A program made the translations under genes and the position numbers. A stretch of 64,000 bases of DNA from Bryobacteraceae bacterium (GTDB taxonomy: Bacteria > Acidobacteriota > Terriglobia > Bryobacterales > Bryobacteraceae): the NCBI GenBank assembly GCA_030041985.1, contig JASIAM010000127.1, positions 33,285-97,284 on the forward strand. Direction: 5' to 3'. Positions 50,903 to 59,988 of the stretch are shown one piece after another. The first letter of the stretch is position 1; each line of letters begins with the position of its first letter. Below the pieces are notes generated by a model that was given only the letters and a program-made list of their open reading frames with translations, was not told the DNA's origin and ran no database searches.

Positions 50903-51639
50903 TTAATTCCCCGATGGCCTTTCGAGGTGGTCGATAACCAGCACTTCCACTGGCCCTTTTGCCGCATCGAGTTGCAATCCGAGCTACTCTTTTAACGCGG
51001 TAAATAGCGAAGGCGCCGTTTCATCTCCCGCCGCCGCATTCTCACCTCCACCCCGTCCAGTGTCCGCCGTAATCCATCCATGCGAGACCGCGGAAAGCCG
51101 CAGAACATCATTGCGGACGCACCCGGTGTAGGGGGCGGCGGCGGAGAATCCAAGGAATAGGGGACACAGCGGCCTGCCTCCGACTGCTTCAACTTCATAC
51201 CCCCCTTCGCGACTCTGAGTTCATACACCGAAAGCTGTCTCGTCTCGCGATGGAGGGCCAATTGAAAACGATCTGTCAGAAGCGCCTGCAACATTGGCCC
51301 TTCCATCTCGCGCACCGGCACGTTGCCATCCGCTTTGGCCTGGATATCATAGTGTTCGGAACTGGTCCAGGATGGCTCTCCCATTACGCGGTAGGCCGGC
51401 ACACCGTAAGCGAGCAGGATCAGGGCCTGCATCGCAAAGTTCTGCATCAACAGTCTGCCCGGAACGGCTTGAACCAACGCCCGCTCGGCGCCGCTAACGT
51501 TAGGTTTGATGGATGCGACTTCGAACGCCGGCCGCAAGTTTGGCGATTGCGTTTGGCCAAGGCAAACGCGGGCCATGCAGAACATAACCAGCAGACTTCG
51601 CCTGATCGTTGCTCTAATCAAGCGGCCCCACGCCCGCAT
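50903..51639 (-). pseudogene. TIGR03435-type protein, decayed copy
   Basis: The open frame from 51639 to 50992 has the family start (signal-like MFCMARVCLGQ, FEVASIKPN and the middle part up to RRTLDGVEV) but then runs out of frame. Below it, another frame reads NAAAGDETAPSLFTALKE, an in-frame TAG at 50987-50985, and LGLQLDAAKGP then VLVIDHLERPSGN, i.e. the normal TIGR03435 C-terminus. The segment that should hold VDKTGLxGxFD is missing. Two lesions at least (deletion or frameshift, plus a stop) make function unlikely. The first 26 bases overlap the end of hicA. Compare the intact member at 55801. Confidence 0.75.
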
Positions 51640-51817
51640 CGCGCGCGATTCGGTTGGCAAGGCCCGTCTTGAGGTCCCGGTTCCCGTGTACGGGAATTGC
51701 GATGATCTTGCGCTCGCCGGGTTTCGAATAGATATGATGGCTGCCCTGAACTCTCTGCAGCACCCAACCTTTGTCCTCCACGATCCGGCACATTTCGCGC
51801 CCGCTGACCGCCCTCAC
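51614..51817 (-). CDS. hicA: HicA-type mRNA interferase toxin
   Basis: 67 residues. The double-stranded-RNA-binding-like HicA fold is seen in VSGREMCRIVEDKGWVLQRVQGSHHIYSKPG, where the GSHH histidine is the catalytic candidate, followed by IPVHGNRDLKTGLANRIARDAG. The gene start overlaps the hicB stop as ATGA, so the antitoxin comes first in transcription order. HicA cuts mRNA when HicB is lost. The stop is inside the start region of the decayed TIGR03435 gene. Confidence 0.85.
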   Translation of the reverse strand: MRAVSGREMCRIVEDKGWVLQRVQGSHHIYSKPGERKIIAIPVHGNRDLKTGLANRIARDAGVGPLD

Positions 51818-52023
51818 ACGGGAACTTCCACGATCCGGACGTTTGGCTCGGGGCGCCGGCCCTGTTCTTTCATGACTTCCAGTACACCCGCAATCGCTTC
51901 GCGAATATTCTGTTTCAATTCATCGATGGTTTCACCTTGCGAGTAACAGCCGGGAAGAGCGGGAACCTCCGCCCAGAAACCGCCCTCGGGATCTTCGTGA
52001 ATCACAACTGCGAAGCTTTCCAT
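51814..52023 (-). CDS. hicB: HicB-type antitoxin
   Basis: 69 residues. The pattern VIHEDPEGGFWAEVPALPGCYSQGETIDELKQNIREAI is the core of HicB, a degraded RNase-H-like fold that holds HicA. It lacks an obvious C-terminal DNA-binding helix, as in the short HicB forms, so autoregulation is unsure. The gene starts nine bases after the stop of the VWA gene. Confidence 0.85.
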   Translation of the reverse strand: MESFAVVIHEDPEGGFWAEVPALPGCYSQGETIDELKQNIREAIAGVLEVMKEQGRRPEPNVRIVEVPV

Positions 52024-52032
52024 GCCCCGCCC

Positions 52033-53271
52033 CTAGTGGATCGTCCGCGTCTTGCGGTTCATGTAATCCATCAGCAGGTACTGGCCCAGCGTGAAGGGCG
52101 TTGTGAAGTAGGCCTTGCCGCGGCAGATCTCGGTCACTTTCTGCACGAAATTCACCAGCCCGTAGTCGCTCGCCAGCATAAACGTATTGATGAGAATGCC
52201 CTGCTTCTTGCAGCGGTTCACTTCTTCGAGCGTGCGGCTGATCACCAGCGGGTCCAGGCCGAAAGCATTTTTGTACATGCGGCCATCTTCAAGCGTCAGG
52301 CAACTCGGCTTGCCATCAGTGATCATTACGATCTGCCGCATGTCTTTCTTCTCCTGGTTGAGCAGCCGCTGCGCCAGAATGAGGCCATCGCGCGTGTTGG
52401 TGTAATATGGCCCCACCTGAACGCGCGCAAGTTGGCTGACCGCCAGTTCCTCGGCGGTATCGTGGAACAGCACGCAGCGCAGGCTATCGCCGGGATACTG
52501 CGTGCGAATCAGGTGCGCCAGAGCCAAGGCCACCTTCTTGGCTGGTGTGAAGCGATCCTCGCCGTACAGGATCATGCTGTGGCTGCAATCCAGCATCAGT
52601 ACGGTGGCGCAGGAGCTTTGGTATTCGCACTGGTGCACATACAGATCGGAGTAATCCATATCCAGCGGCACTTTGGCGCCCTCGCGGCGGATGGCCGAAA
52701 AAAGCGTCTCGCTCACGTCGAGGTTGAGCATGTCGCCGAATTCGTACTGTTTGGTGGAACCGGAGGTTTCGATGCCCGTGGCCAAGTCGCGCGTATCATG
52801 CCGGCCGAAGCTCGATTTGCCGAGGGAACCGAGCAGGTCCTTGAGCGTTTTGAACCCCAGAAAATCGAGCGATTTGTCGGTGACCTCGAATTTCACCTTG
52901 CTATCTTTCCCGTTGCCCACGCCGGGAGCGGATGCCTTCTGCTCGCTGGGGTCCTCGATAGTGATCTGGCCTTCGTCCACCATCTTCTGCACCAGGTTTT
53001 CGAGCAGCTTATCCATCTGCTCGGGCGTCATGTTCTCGAGGCGCTCCATCATTTCCTGGAGGTTGGGGTCGTCGAAAAGCTTGCCTTGCTCGAGTGCCTG
53101 TTGAATGGCCTTCTTCAGATCTTCGAGGGTATGCTGGTTCCACTCGCTGAACGGCATGTATTGCGTGTTGAAGCCGCTTTCGAGAAGAAAATCGGAGAGG
53201 GCCTGCAGGAGATCCTCGGCACTGACGCCGAGATCCTCACCGGTGAAACGCGAGTAACGGACCCATTTCAT
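52033..53271 (-). CDS. VWA-domain protein (partner of MoxR-type AAA ATPase)
   Basis: 412 residues. The von Willebrand A domain at about residues 220-390 has the MIDAS DCSHSM (DxSxS), later [13 protein letters not shown]. The N-terminal half is helical ([19 protein letters not shown] and [20 protein letters not shown]), possibly a helical docking region. In chelatase-like systems a VWA protein works with an AAA ATPase to insert metal or assemble complexes. The AAA gene is the next one upstream, 92 bases away, separated by the heptad inverted repeat. Target unknown. Confidence 0.8.
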   Translation of the reverse strand: MKWVRYSRFTGEDLGVSAEDLLQALSDFLLESGFNTQYMPFSEWNQHTLEDLKKAIQQALEQGKLFDDPNLQEMMERLENMTPEQMDKLLENLVQKMVDEGQITIEDPSEQKASAPGVGNGKDSKVKFEVTDKSLDFLGFKTLKDLLGSLGKSSFGRHDTRDLATGIETSGSTKQYEFGDMLNLDVSETLFSAIRREGAKVPLDMDYSDLYVHQCEYQSSCATVLMLDCSHSMILYGEDRFTPAKKVALALAHLIRTQYPGDSLRCVLFHDTAEELAVSQLARVQVGPYYTNTRDGLILAQRLLNQEKKDMRQIVMITDGKPSCLTLEDGRMYKNAFGLDPLVISRTLEEVNRCKKQGILINTFMLASDYGLVNFVQKVTEICRGKAYFTTPFTLGQYLLMDYMNRKTRTIH

Positions 53272-53273
53272 AT

Positions 53274-53369
53274 AGCTATCAGCTTTCAGCCATCAGCTTT
53301 CAGCCAACTGCGATCAGTTCCGTTAATGGGTTTCGCTGATAGCTGACGGCTGATAGCTGATAGCTAGTT
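53274..53369. repeat. Inverted heptad-repeat arms between VWA and AAA genes
   Basis: The left arm is a run of seven-base units AGCTATC, AGCTTTC, AGCCATC, AGCTTTC, AGCCAAC (53274-53308). The right arm is GCTGATA, GCTGACG, GCTGATA, GCTGATA, GCTAGTT (53335-53369), the reverse complement register of the left arm. The arms can pair over more than 30 bases with a loop of about 26. The right arm covers the stop codon of the AAA gene at 53364. The same unit recurs at 59843. Confidence 0.85.
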
Positions 53370-54860
53370 ATATTGCCTTCGGAAATTCGGCCGTTCGCCC
53401 CGGCCTCCTTCTTCGCGCGGTTCCCGGCGCTTCTCTTCGGCAGCGTAGCCCCGCTCCTCATTGCGGCTGATGCGGCGATGGGCATGCAAGCCCTCCAGAA
53501 TAAACTCCGCGGCCGATGCGCGCACCGCGTCTGGCTCGTTAGCGCTCAACCCCAGCGTTTTGGTCTTCTCCATCAGCCCCTGGATGCCCGCAAGCTGTTT
53601 CACCATGGTGGTCGAATCCACGTTCTCATCCAGCTTCAGAGACCCACCCAGGTCGAACCATTGAATGATCTGCGCCATGTTGGCGCCTTCGAAATACTGA
53701 TCGTAAATTTTGCCCACCGAGGTGCGAATCAGCTCGCGCGCCACGGTATCGCCGCCCTTCAATTCGCCTTCGTATTCCAGCTCGAGTTTCCCGGTAACCG
53801 CCGGTAGCGCCGAATACACATCCAGGATGCGCGGCACAGCAATCTGTTCCCGCGATTTGAGCGCTCGCCGTTCCGCATTGGAGACGACATTCTCCAGAGC
53901 GGAAATCGGCAACCGCTGCGAGACGCCCGACCGCTTGTCAACGCGCTTATCCTCGCGCGCCAGGAAGGCAAGCTGTTCGATTACCTGGCGAATGTAATCG
54001 GGGACCCGCACTGCCACGGTAGACTGGCGGTCGAGCCACGCTTCCTGCTCGGTGATGGCAATGCCCTGTTCGAGCGTGGCGGGATAGTGGGTGCGAATCT
54101 CGCTGCCGATCCGGTCCTTGAGTGGGGTGATAATCTTGCCGCGCGCGGTGTAATCTTCGGGGTTCGCGGTGAACACCAGCATCACATCGAGCGGCAGCCG
54201 CATGGGGTAGCCCTTAATCTGGACGTCGCCCTCCTGCATGATGTTGAACAGGCCCACCTGGATTTTGCCGGCCAGATCGGGCAATTCGTTGATCGCGAAA
54301 ATGCCCCGGTTGGCGCGCGGCAGCAAACCATAGTGGACCGTCAGCTCATCGGAAATATCTTGCCCCCGGCGCGCCGCCTTGATGGGATCGATATCCCCGA
54401 TCATATCGGCAATGGTTACATCGGGTGTGGCCAGCTTCTCCACGTACCGATGCTCCCGTTCCAGCCAGGCGATGGGGGAATCGTCGCCCTCGGTGGCGAT
54501 GAGATCCCTGCAGCGGCGGCAGATGGGACGGTAAGGATTGTCATGAATCTCGCAGCCTTCCACATAGGGGACAGCTTCGTCCAACAGGCATGTCAACAGG
54601 CGGATCAGCCGTGTCTTCGCCTGTCCGCGCAATCCCAGCAGAATGAAATTGTGGCGTGACAGGATAGCGTTCACTACTTGGGGAACGACGGTATCTTCGA
54701 ACCCCAAAATCCCGGGGAACATCGCTTCCCCGCGTTGAATTTTACAGATCAGGTTATTGCGGAGTTCGTCCTTTACGGACCGCGTGCCCAGTTTTATTTC
54801 GGAATAATGGCTTTGGCGTAGCGCGCCTAAAGAACGGGGTAATTCCAGAGTGGCCTTCAA
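53364..54860 (-). CDS. MoxR/chelatase-type AAA ATPase
   Basis: 498 residues from a TTG at 54860, preceded by AGAGGGGG; the TTG at 54905 in frame would run into the divergent lepB leader. It has RSVKDELRNNLI near the N-terminus, GLRGQAKTR as a modified Walker A (about residues 79-87), RGIFAINELPDLAGKIQ (Walker B region), and FTANPEDYTARGKIITPLKDRIGSEI as the sensor part. A CEIHDNPYRPICRRC stretch looks like a metal-binding insert. Belongs to the BchI/MoxR-like group. It pairs with the VWA gene downstream, separated by the inverted heptad repeats. Target unknown. Confidence 0.75.
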   Translation of the reverse strand: MKATLELPRSLGALRQSHYSEIKLGTRSVKDELRNNLICKIQRGEAMFPGILGFEDTVVPQVVNAILSRHNFILLGLRGQAKTRLIRLLTCLLDEAVPYVEGCEIHDNPYRPICRRCRDLIATEGDDSPIAWLEREHRYVEKLATPDVTIADMIGDIDPIKAARRGQDISDELTVHYGLLPRANRGIFAINELPDLAGKIQVGLFNIMQEGDVQIKGYPMRLPLDVMLVFTANPEDYTARGKIITPLKDRIGSEIRTHYPATLEQGIAITEQEAWLDRQSTVAVRVPDYIRQVIEQLAFLAREDKRVDKRSGVSQRLPISALENVVSNAERRALKSREQIAVPRILDVYSALPAVTGKLELEYEGELKGGDTVARELIRTSVGKIYDQYFEGANMAQIIQWFDLGGSLKLDENVDSTTMVKQLAGIQGLMEKTKTLGLSANEPDAVRASAAEFILEGLHAHRRISRNEERGYAAEEKRREPREEGGRGERPNFRRQYN

Positions 54861-54924
54861 GCAAACCCCCTCTGCGCCGATTGTACCAGACCGGGGCCCT
54901 TCCAAGCCCGGTGGTTCCGATACA

Positions 54925-55722
54925 ATGAAGGCTGTGGAAACTCAGACGCCAACCCAACCGCATGGCCTGCTCAGTCGCTACAACGAAGTGACGCGCGACG
55001 TGCACCGCGGCTTTATTGCGGAGTGGACGGTTACCATCATTCTGCTGCTATTCGGCATGACAACGCTGGTTCAGGCGTTTGTGATCCCCAGCGCTTCCAT
55101 GGAGGATACGCTGCTCATCGGCGATCACGTGCTGGTCGACAAGCTCCTGTACGCGCCGTCAGGACCGGTCTCTAAGCACATCCTGCCCTATCGGGACGTC
55201 CACCGCGGGGACGTTATTGTGTTCCGTTATCCGGAGGATATTAAAGAAGACTACGTCAAACGGGCCATCGGACTTCCGGGCGATCACATCAAGCTGGTAA
55301 ACAAACAGCTCATTCTGAACGGGCACGCGGTCAACGAACCGTACGCGGTTCACAAAACCGGCTACATTGACAGCTACCGCGACAATTTCCCCTCGGAGCC
55401 GAACACCGGCCTGTTCCCGGGCGGAATCGATATGTTGGAGCACCACGTAGTAAACGGCGAGGTGGTGGTGCCGCCGAACTCTATTTTCGCGATGGGTGAT
55501 AATCGCGACAACTCTTCCGACAGCCGCTATTGGGGATTTGTGCCGCGCGAGAACCTCGTGGGCACACCGCTGATCATCTACTGGTCCTTCGAAGCGCCTG
55601 GCGAAGATTTGACCAACCCCAACATCGGCGTCGACCACCTGGTCGATATTGTGACGCACTTCTTCACTAGAACGCGCTGGTCGCGCGAGTTTCGCCTGAT
55701 CCGGGGATACCCACTGAAATAA
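54925..55722 (+). CDS. lepB: Signal peptidase I
   Basis: 265 residues from ATG 54925; a start 75 bases upstream is possible but lies in the divergent leader. One membrane helix is at about residues 33-50 (WTVTIILLLFGMTTLVQAF). The catalytic serine is in IPSASMEDTL and the lysine in DYVKRAIGLPGD, followed by GDNRDNSSDSRYWGFVP. It removes signal peptides from exported proteins at the outer face of the inner membrane. It lies alone, divergent from the AAA gene. The insertion with LFPGGIDMLEHH between residues 150 and 190 is usual in larger LepB forms. Confidence 0.95.
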   Translation: MKAVETQTPTQPHGLLSRYNEVTRDVHRGFIAEWTVTIILLLFGMTTLVQAFVIPSASMEDTLLIGDHVLVDKLLYAPSGPVSKHILPYRDVHRGDVIVFRYPEDIKEDYVKRAIGLPGDHIKLVNKQLILNGHAVNEPYAVHKTGYIDSYRDNFPSEPNTGLFPGGIDMLEHHVVNGEVVVPPNSIFAMGDNRDNSSDSRYWGFVPRENLVGTPLIIYWSFEAPGEDLTNPNIGVDHLVDIVTHFFTRTRWSREFRLIRGYPLK

Positions 55723-55800
55723 GTGGGCTGGGGCCTCGGCGCGGCAATATTGGAGTGCACGGACGTAACGGCCCGGCCGTCTTCTTAAACGAGGTGAAAG

Positions 55801-56772
55801 ATGGCGCCAACTCCGCCCAGCAAGTGTGCATTGGGCCGCGCGGAAATGGGCCTGTGGATTTTATCCCTTGCCGTCGTCATCTTGAGTTTGCCTCGCTGTT
55901 TAGGGCAGGATGCCACGGATTGGCAGGTTAAGGCGGGAGGCAAGATGTCGTTCGAAGTTGCTTCCGTTAGACGGAGCAATACCCCGAGGCCCCCAAACTT
56001 CAGCCTTGGTATGGGCAATGCAAAACCACCTGGAGGTCGCCTCTCGGCGACGTTTCCGCTGGATACATATATAGGATTCGCGTATAAGCTTGCGCCTTTT
56101 CAGACGGGGGACGCAGTCGTAAACGCGCCGAAATGGTTGCGCACGGACTTTTTCGAAATTGATGCCGAGGCGCCGGGCAATCTGACGAAAGACCAGATGC
56201 GCCTGATGATGCAGTCCCTTCTAGCTGACCGGTTCAAATTGGCAGTCCACTTCGAAACCAAGGAGGTTCCGGTTCTTGCGTTGAGACAGGTCAAACCAGG
56301 CAAGCTGGGGCCGAAGCTCCTGCCGCATTCTCAGGGGCCACCCTGTCCGGATGAGTATAGGGAACCGGAGCCGGCTGCGATGCCCGATCCGAGGAAAGAG
56401 GTGTTTCCACCCAATTGCGATCTTACGCAAAGCCGCGGCATGCCGGATGGAACGTGGTTCGTGGGGAGCCGAAACACCGCCATGGCGAGTGTGGCGCAAG
56501 AGTTTTTCACCTTCGGGTTCCTGGCGGGCGAAATAGACCGGCCTACAGTGGATCAGACAGGTCTAAAGGGAAGATTCGATTTCGTTCTCGAGTACAAGCC
56601 TAGTGAGGGTAACCGTTTCGTCCCCCCAGGTGCGGCAGCGCCGTCAGGCGAGTTTGGAGGAACACCATTTTTGGAAGCGTTGCGGCAGCAGTTGGGATTG
56701 AAACTGGTGCGGACGAAGGCTCCGGTTCGGACGCTGGTGATCGATCATGTCGAAAGGCCGTCCCCAAATTGA
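55801..56772 (+). CDS. TIGR03435-type exported protein
   Basis: 323 residues. Signal peptide near residues 15-36 (GLWILSLAVVILSLPRCLGQ), then FEVASVRRSN, LLADRFKLAVHFETKEVPVLAL and the family end DQTGLKGRFDFVLEYKPSEG, LRQQLGLKLVRTKAPVRTL and VIDHVERPSPN. This family is highly expanded in Solibacter-type acidobacteria; the function is unknown. This copy is intact, unlike the one at 50903. The sequence shows no enzyme motif. The upstream 78 bases to lepB contain no gene. Confidence 0.85.
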   Translation: MAPTPPSKCALGRAEMGLWILSLAVVILSLPRCLGQDATDWQVKAGGKMSFEVASVRRSNTPRPPNFSLGMGNAKPPGGRLSATFPLDTYIGFAYKLAPFQTGDAVVNAPKWLRTDFFEIDAEAPGNLTKDQMRLMMQSLLADRFKLAVHFETKEVPVLALRQVKPGKLGPKLLPHSQGPPCPDEYREPEPAAMPDPRKEVFPPNCDLTQSRGMPDGTWFVGSRNTAMASVAQEFFTFGFLAGEIDRPTVDQTGLKGRFDFVLEYKPSEGNRFVPPGAAAPSGEFGGTPFLEALRQQLGLKLVRTKAPVRTLVIDHVERPSPN

Positions 56773-56924
56773 TCATCTTTCCAAAGGATAGCCGCAGTTA
56801 CGCTCACAAATCGCGAGCTGATTCGCCTAACTTGCGGCGCGCCCAGGGTGGGCTTTTGCGCTTATAGCTTCCGCCCCGCGCAGGCCTTCAAAACGCGTCC
56901 GCCTACACGTGATCCTTCACCTTC
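56773..56924. other. Intergenic region without recognised features
   Basis: 152 bases between the end of the TIGR03435 gene and the DUF6152-like remnant. Both strands were read; no coding pattern, hairpin with T tract or repeat was noticed. Confidence 0.3.
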
Positions 56925-57236
56925 TCAGACAGACCTTTCCGCCGGCGCATTAGCAATAGGCAGCGTCTTGCGCAATTGCTTCAGTTTCCGCTGCTCGCGC
57001 GTCAGCCGGCTGGGGATCTTGATGCCGGTTCCGTCCGGCTGCATGACGTCGATGTAGATCCAGGAAATGCGGGTTCCGTCAGATCGAATTTGATGACTGT
57101 ACCGACGAATTTGAAAAGCGGTTCCTTATCGTATTCGGCGGCGAAGGAGTGGTGCGCCAGGGCGGGAGCGGCAGTGCGAAAGTGAGGCAACCATCAACAG
57201 CGCGAGGCCGTCCCGCAACATTTCTGTCGATTTCAT
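56925..57236 (-). pseudogene. DUF6152-like protein, frameshifted
   Basis: From ATG 57236 the frame reads MKSTEMLRDGLALLMVASLSH, then an extra base shifts it. The next frame holds AAPALAHHSFAAEYDKEP and FVGTVIKFDLTEP, which is the hallmark AHHSFAAEYD..GTV start of the acidobacterial DUF6152 family. A second shift is needed to reach ISWIYIDVMQPDGTGIKIPSR and the end QLRKTLPIANAPAERSV with a TGA at 56927-56925. Two frameshifts in 310 bases mark a pseudogene, unless they are sequencing errors. The protein would have had a signal peptide. Confidence 0.65.
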
Positions 57237-57429
57237 GTTTAATTTAGTTCATATATCGTCTTCGGCAGGGCGCTGTCGAGGCGCGTGCCACCCCTCTATC
57301 TTTCGTCCCCAATCCGTGCCCCCCCCGTTTTGCGGGAACTTCCCTAGCGGTATGCTGGAAGTTTCCTTTAGAGAGATTCATTTGGAATTCGTGTACCGCC
57401 GGAGCGCCGCTGGTACATCCAAATTAACG
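57237..57429. other. Upstream region of the TIGR03437 gene
   Basis: 193 bases between the DUF6152-like remnant and the start of the large exported protein. The plus frame is open through it but gives no signal-like or family sequence, so it is treated as a leader. AT-rich TTAATTTAGTTCATATATCG at its left end may contain a promoter; no spacing consensus could be confirmed. Confidence 0.3.
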
Positions 57430-57435
57430 ATGCAT

Positions 57436-59490
57436 ATGAAGAAGCTGACATGGATTGCGTTCCTTTTGCCCCTGGTGGCCGCCTGGCCGGCCGCCGCACA
57501 GAATTGGGACACCACAGGCAATGGGTTATTGAACGGCACTTACTATTTCCGGCAGGTGGTTTGGTACGTCGGGGATGAGTATGGAGACCTGGCCGACGCG
57601 ACCTCGTATTTCGGGAACATTACATTCAACGGGAGCGGCGGATATACCATCTCCAACGTTCAGGTAGTCGATGCCTATTACGGCTCGTGCACCATCCCGC
57701 AAGGCAACTGTTCCAGTTATCCGACTAGCGGCACTTATTCGGTTTCCGCCAGCGGCTATGGATTTATCGACAGCCTGGTGGCGAGCGGGGATGAGGTCTA
57801 CGGGCTGGTGTCGAATGGGATATTCATTGGGAGCTCTACGGAAAATACTTCCTGTTCGACCAACAGCAGTAATTACTGTTACAACGACCTGTTTATCGCA
57901 GTGCCGGTTGCCTCGACCCCCCTGACGAATTCCGCTTTTCAGGGCACCTACCAAATGGCTGGTATCGATTTTACCCAGAACGCAGAGGTGTCACTAAACG
58001 GCGGCTCGGGCGCGGAATACAACAGCGGCAGCAGTTTTGAAATCAACCCGAACGGAAGCGGCAGTATCCCTGGATTTACGGCTAACGGCTACGTTGCCCT
58101 CAATTCCTCACAGACCTCAGAGAGCGTCCCGTCAAGCAGCTATAGCTTTCAGAACGGCGCGGCTGTTTGGAATCTCTCCGGATCGATAACCAGCGCGAAC
58201 CTGACTAACGTTGTGATCGCAGGTCCCAGCAAATACCTGTATTTTTCTCCGGACGGTAATTTCGTATTTGGCGGCTCGCCTCAGGGTTGGGACATGGTTG
58301 TGGGAGTCCGCACGAGCTCCGGAGCGAGTCCGAATTTCAGCGGATTGTACTACCAGGCAGGCTCGCTGGTCATTAATTATGCCTACGAAGGGGCGATCTT
58401 TGGAGAGTTACAGACTTACTACGGATCGTACTGCACGGGGAGTTGCTTTGGAAACACGACCAACGTGCTTGCGCATGAACGCCTGGATGATGCCCAGTCG
58501 GAAGGTTATGCGACTTACGACTATGGTTACCTGGATGCTCTCACCACTTCAGGTGGTTCCCCGACTGACAGCTTGAACCAGTATGCATTTACGGATGGAG
58601 GCGCGGTTGGCATCGGATTTTCCACTGTTAGCAGCGCGGGCGGGCTGCTGGGGCTGGCGGTTGTTTTGCAGGCTCCCAGCTTCAGCGGGCCCGGTGTCTA
58701 TGTCAACCCGGCCCAGATTCAGAATGCGGGCAGTTACCTGCCGTTTACCGCGCAGCTTTCGCCGGGAGAACTGATCTCCCTGTTTGGCACGAATCTGGCG
58801 ACTACCACGGCTTCCGATAACAGTCTCCCTACCACTCTGGGGGGTGTTACCGTAACGATTAACGGTGAGAATGCGCCGCTCGATTACGTGAGTCCGACGC
58901 AAATCAATGTTACGGTGCCCATTGATATCTCCAGCTCCGTAGCCTCGATTCAGGTAATCAACAGCATCGGAAGTTCGAATATAGTCTCGAATTTCGTGGG
59001 TGAGTCGCAGCCCGGGATATTCAACAGCGCAAGCAGTGTCATATCGGGCGTGCCCGCGATTCAGCATGGGGCCGATTATTCCATGGTGACGTCGTCCAGT
59101 CCGGCACAGCCCGGGGAGACCATTTTGCTGTATCTTACCGGGCTAGGCACACTCAGCGGGCAGAATGCCAGCAACACCTACTATGTTTACTTCGACTCGA
59201 CAGACGGCAGCGGCAACTCTACCCAGGCCACTGTCTCGTTCGCGGGGTCTCAGTCTACGGTGGGTGGCGGCTACCAGATGAATGTAGTGGTGCCCAGCGG
59301 ACTGACGAGCGGAGAATATTTCGTCGACATCCTGGGTCCGGACTCGGAAGATGTCGAAGCACTGATTCCGGTTGGAACAGCAACGACGTCTGCTCTACGG
59401 AGAAATTCGCGCAAGGGGCACCCGAAACACCCGAAGACGCACCCACAACCGCAATTCCGGCGGAATCCGAAAGCGGCGGGCGCCTACTGA
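57436..59490 (+). CDS. Large exported protein with TIGR03437-type C-terminal domain
   Basis: 684 residues from ATG 57436; an ATG two codons earlier is possible, while the upstream open frame to 57235 has no signal peptide. The signal peptide is MKKLTWIAFLLPLVAAWPAAA. The middle 430 residues are rich in Gly, Ser, Tyr and Asn (NGSGGYTISNVQVVDAYYG), suggesting a beta-structured surface protein. The last 230 residues match the Solibacter C-terminal domain pattern: PGELISLFGTNL, LGGVTVTINGENAPLDYVSP, TQINVTVP, PAIQHGADYSMV and LYLTGLGTL. A Lys/His/Arg-rich tail (RKGHPKHPKTHPQPQFRR) ends it. Probably secreted or surface-bound. Confidence 0.8.
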   Translation: MKKLTWIAFLLPLVAAWPAAAQNWDTTGNGLLNGTYYFRQVVWYVGDEYGDLADATSYFGNITFNGSGGYTISNVQVVDAYYGSCTIPQGNCSSYPTSGTYSVSASGYGFIDSLVASGDEVYGLVSNGIFIGSSTENTSCSTNSSNYCYNDLFIAVPVASTPLTNSAFQGTYQMAGIDFTQNAEVSLNGGSGAEYNSGSSFEINPNGSGSIPGFTANGYVALNSSQTSESVPSSSYSFQNGAAVWNLSGSITSANLTNVVIAGPSKYLYFSPDGNFVFGGSPQGWDMVVGVRTSSGASPNFSGLYYQAGSLVINYAYEGAIFGELQTYYGSYCTGSCFGNTTNVLAHERLDDAQSEGYATYDYGYLDALTTSGGSPTDSLNQYAFTDGGAVGIGFSTVSSAGGLLGLAVVLQAPSFSGPGVYVNPAQIQNAGSYLPFTAQLSPGELISLFGTNLATTTASDNSLPTTLGGVTVTINGENAPLDYVSPTQINVTVPIDISSSVASIQVINSIGSSNIVSNFVGESQPGIFNSASSVISGVPAIQHGADYSMVTSSSPAQPGETILLYLTGLGTLSGQNASNTYYVYFDSTDGSGNSTQATVSFAGSQSTVGGGYQMNVVVPSGLTSGEYFVDILGPDSEDVEALIPVGTATTSALRRNSRKGHPKHPKTHPQPQFRRNPKAAGAY

Positions 59491-59584
59491 GGCGAGCCGT
59501 GTGTTTGCATCCTTTAGCCCTATCTTTCAGGCTTTTGTGCCTAACGGCACAGACCGATGCTCGTAGCGGGAGCTAGCGTGAAGC

Positions 59585-59851
59585 TTGGCCAAAAATCGTC
59601 CCAAGCTTGCCGAGTTTCACGCCTGCCCGCGCTGCAATGAATTGCTGGCGGAAGTGGAGGCCGCAACGGAACGGCACATTGCGGCGGTCAGCCGTTATCA
59701 ACGCGCTGCGATTGTGCGGACGCTGCAACTACTTCCCGAATTGGAAGCAGCGATGGAAGAAGCCGCGCACGGACGCCAGGAGGCGGTTGACGGGTACAAT
59801 GAACACCTGCTGAGTCATCAGGCGGCGAGGGCAGGGTCGGGTAGCTATTAG
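59585..59851 (+). CDS. Small CxxC protein of unknown function
   Basis: 88 residues from a TTG at 59585 (no ATG in frame), with GGGAG about twelve bases upstream. A CPRC motif is at about residues 14-17, followed by a long charged helix (LLAEVEAATERHIAAVSRYQ and ELEAAMEEAAHGRQEAVDGYNEHLL) of coiled-coil type. Similar short proteins with CxxC and one long helix occur in acidobacteria. The last codons and the stop lie in the first arm of the heptad repeat at 59843. The frame may be chance, but the composition looks coding. Confidence 0.5.
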   Translation: MAKNRPKLAEFHACPRCNELLAEVEAATERHIAAVSRYQRAAIVRTLQLLPELEAAMEEAAHGRQEAVDGYNEHLLSHQAARAGSGSY

Positions 59852-59987
59852 CTATCAGCCGTCAGCTATCAGCTCCTGACACCTCCATGTTTCGGGCTCG
59901 GGCGCTTTGTAGCTTGTTTCGCTTTGATGGCGGCCGGGTGCTGACGGTGAGTTGGCTGATAGCTAATAGCTGATCGCTGACAGCTTT
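59843..59987. repeat. Inverted heptad-repeat arms downstream of secA
   Basis: Left arm: AGCTATT, AGCTATC, AGCCGTC, AGCTATC, AGCTCCT (59843-59877). Right arm: GCTGATA, GCTAATA, GCTGATC, GCTGACA (59955-59982), then GCTTTTTC. The arms are inverted copies of the unit seen at 53274, separated by about 77 bases. The left arm begins inside the last codons of the small protein gene, and the right arm ends just before the secA stop at 59989 on the other strand. It may act as a bidirectional terminator or be a mobile short repeat family. Confidence 0.85.
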
Positions 59988-59988
59988 T

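Noticed and set aside
50862..51000. Cobalamin riboswitch in front of the cobalamin genes
   Set aside because: The conserved B12 box pattern could not be found here, nor in the 23 bases before the radical SAM operon. The sequence here is the tail of a TIGR03435 pseudogene.
53274..53369. CRISPR-like array
   Set aside because: The units are seven bases long and contiguous without spacers, and the arms are inverted; no cas gene is present.
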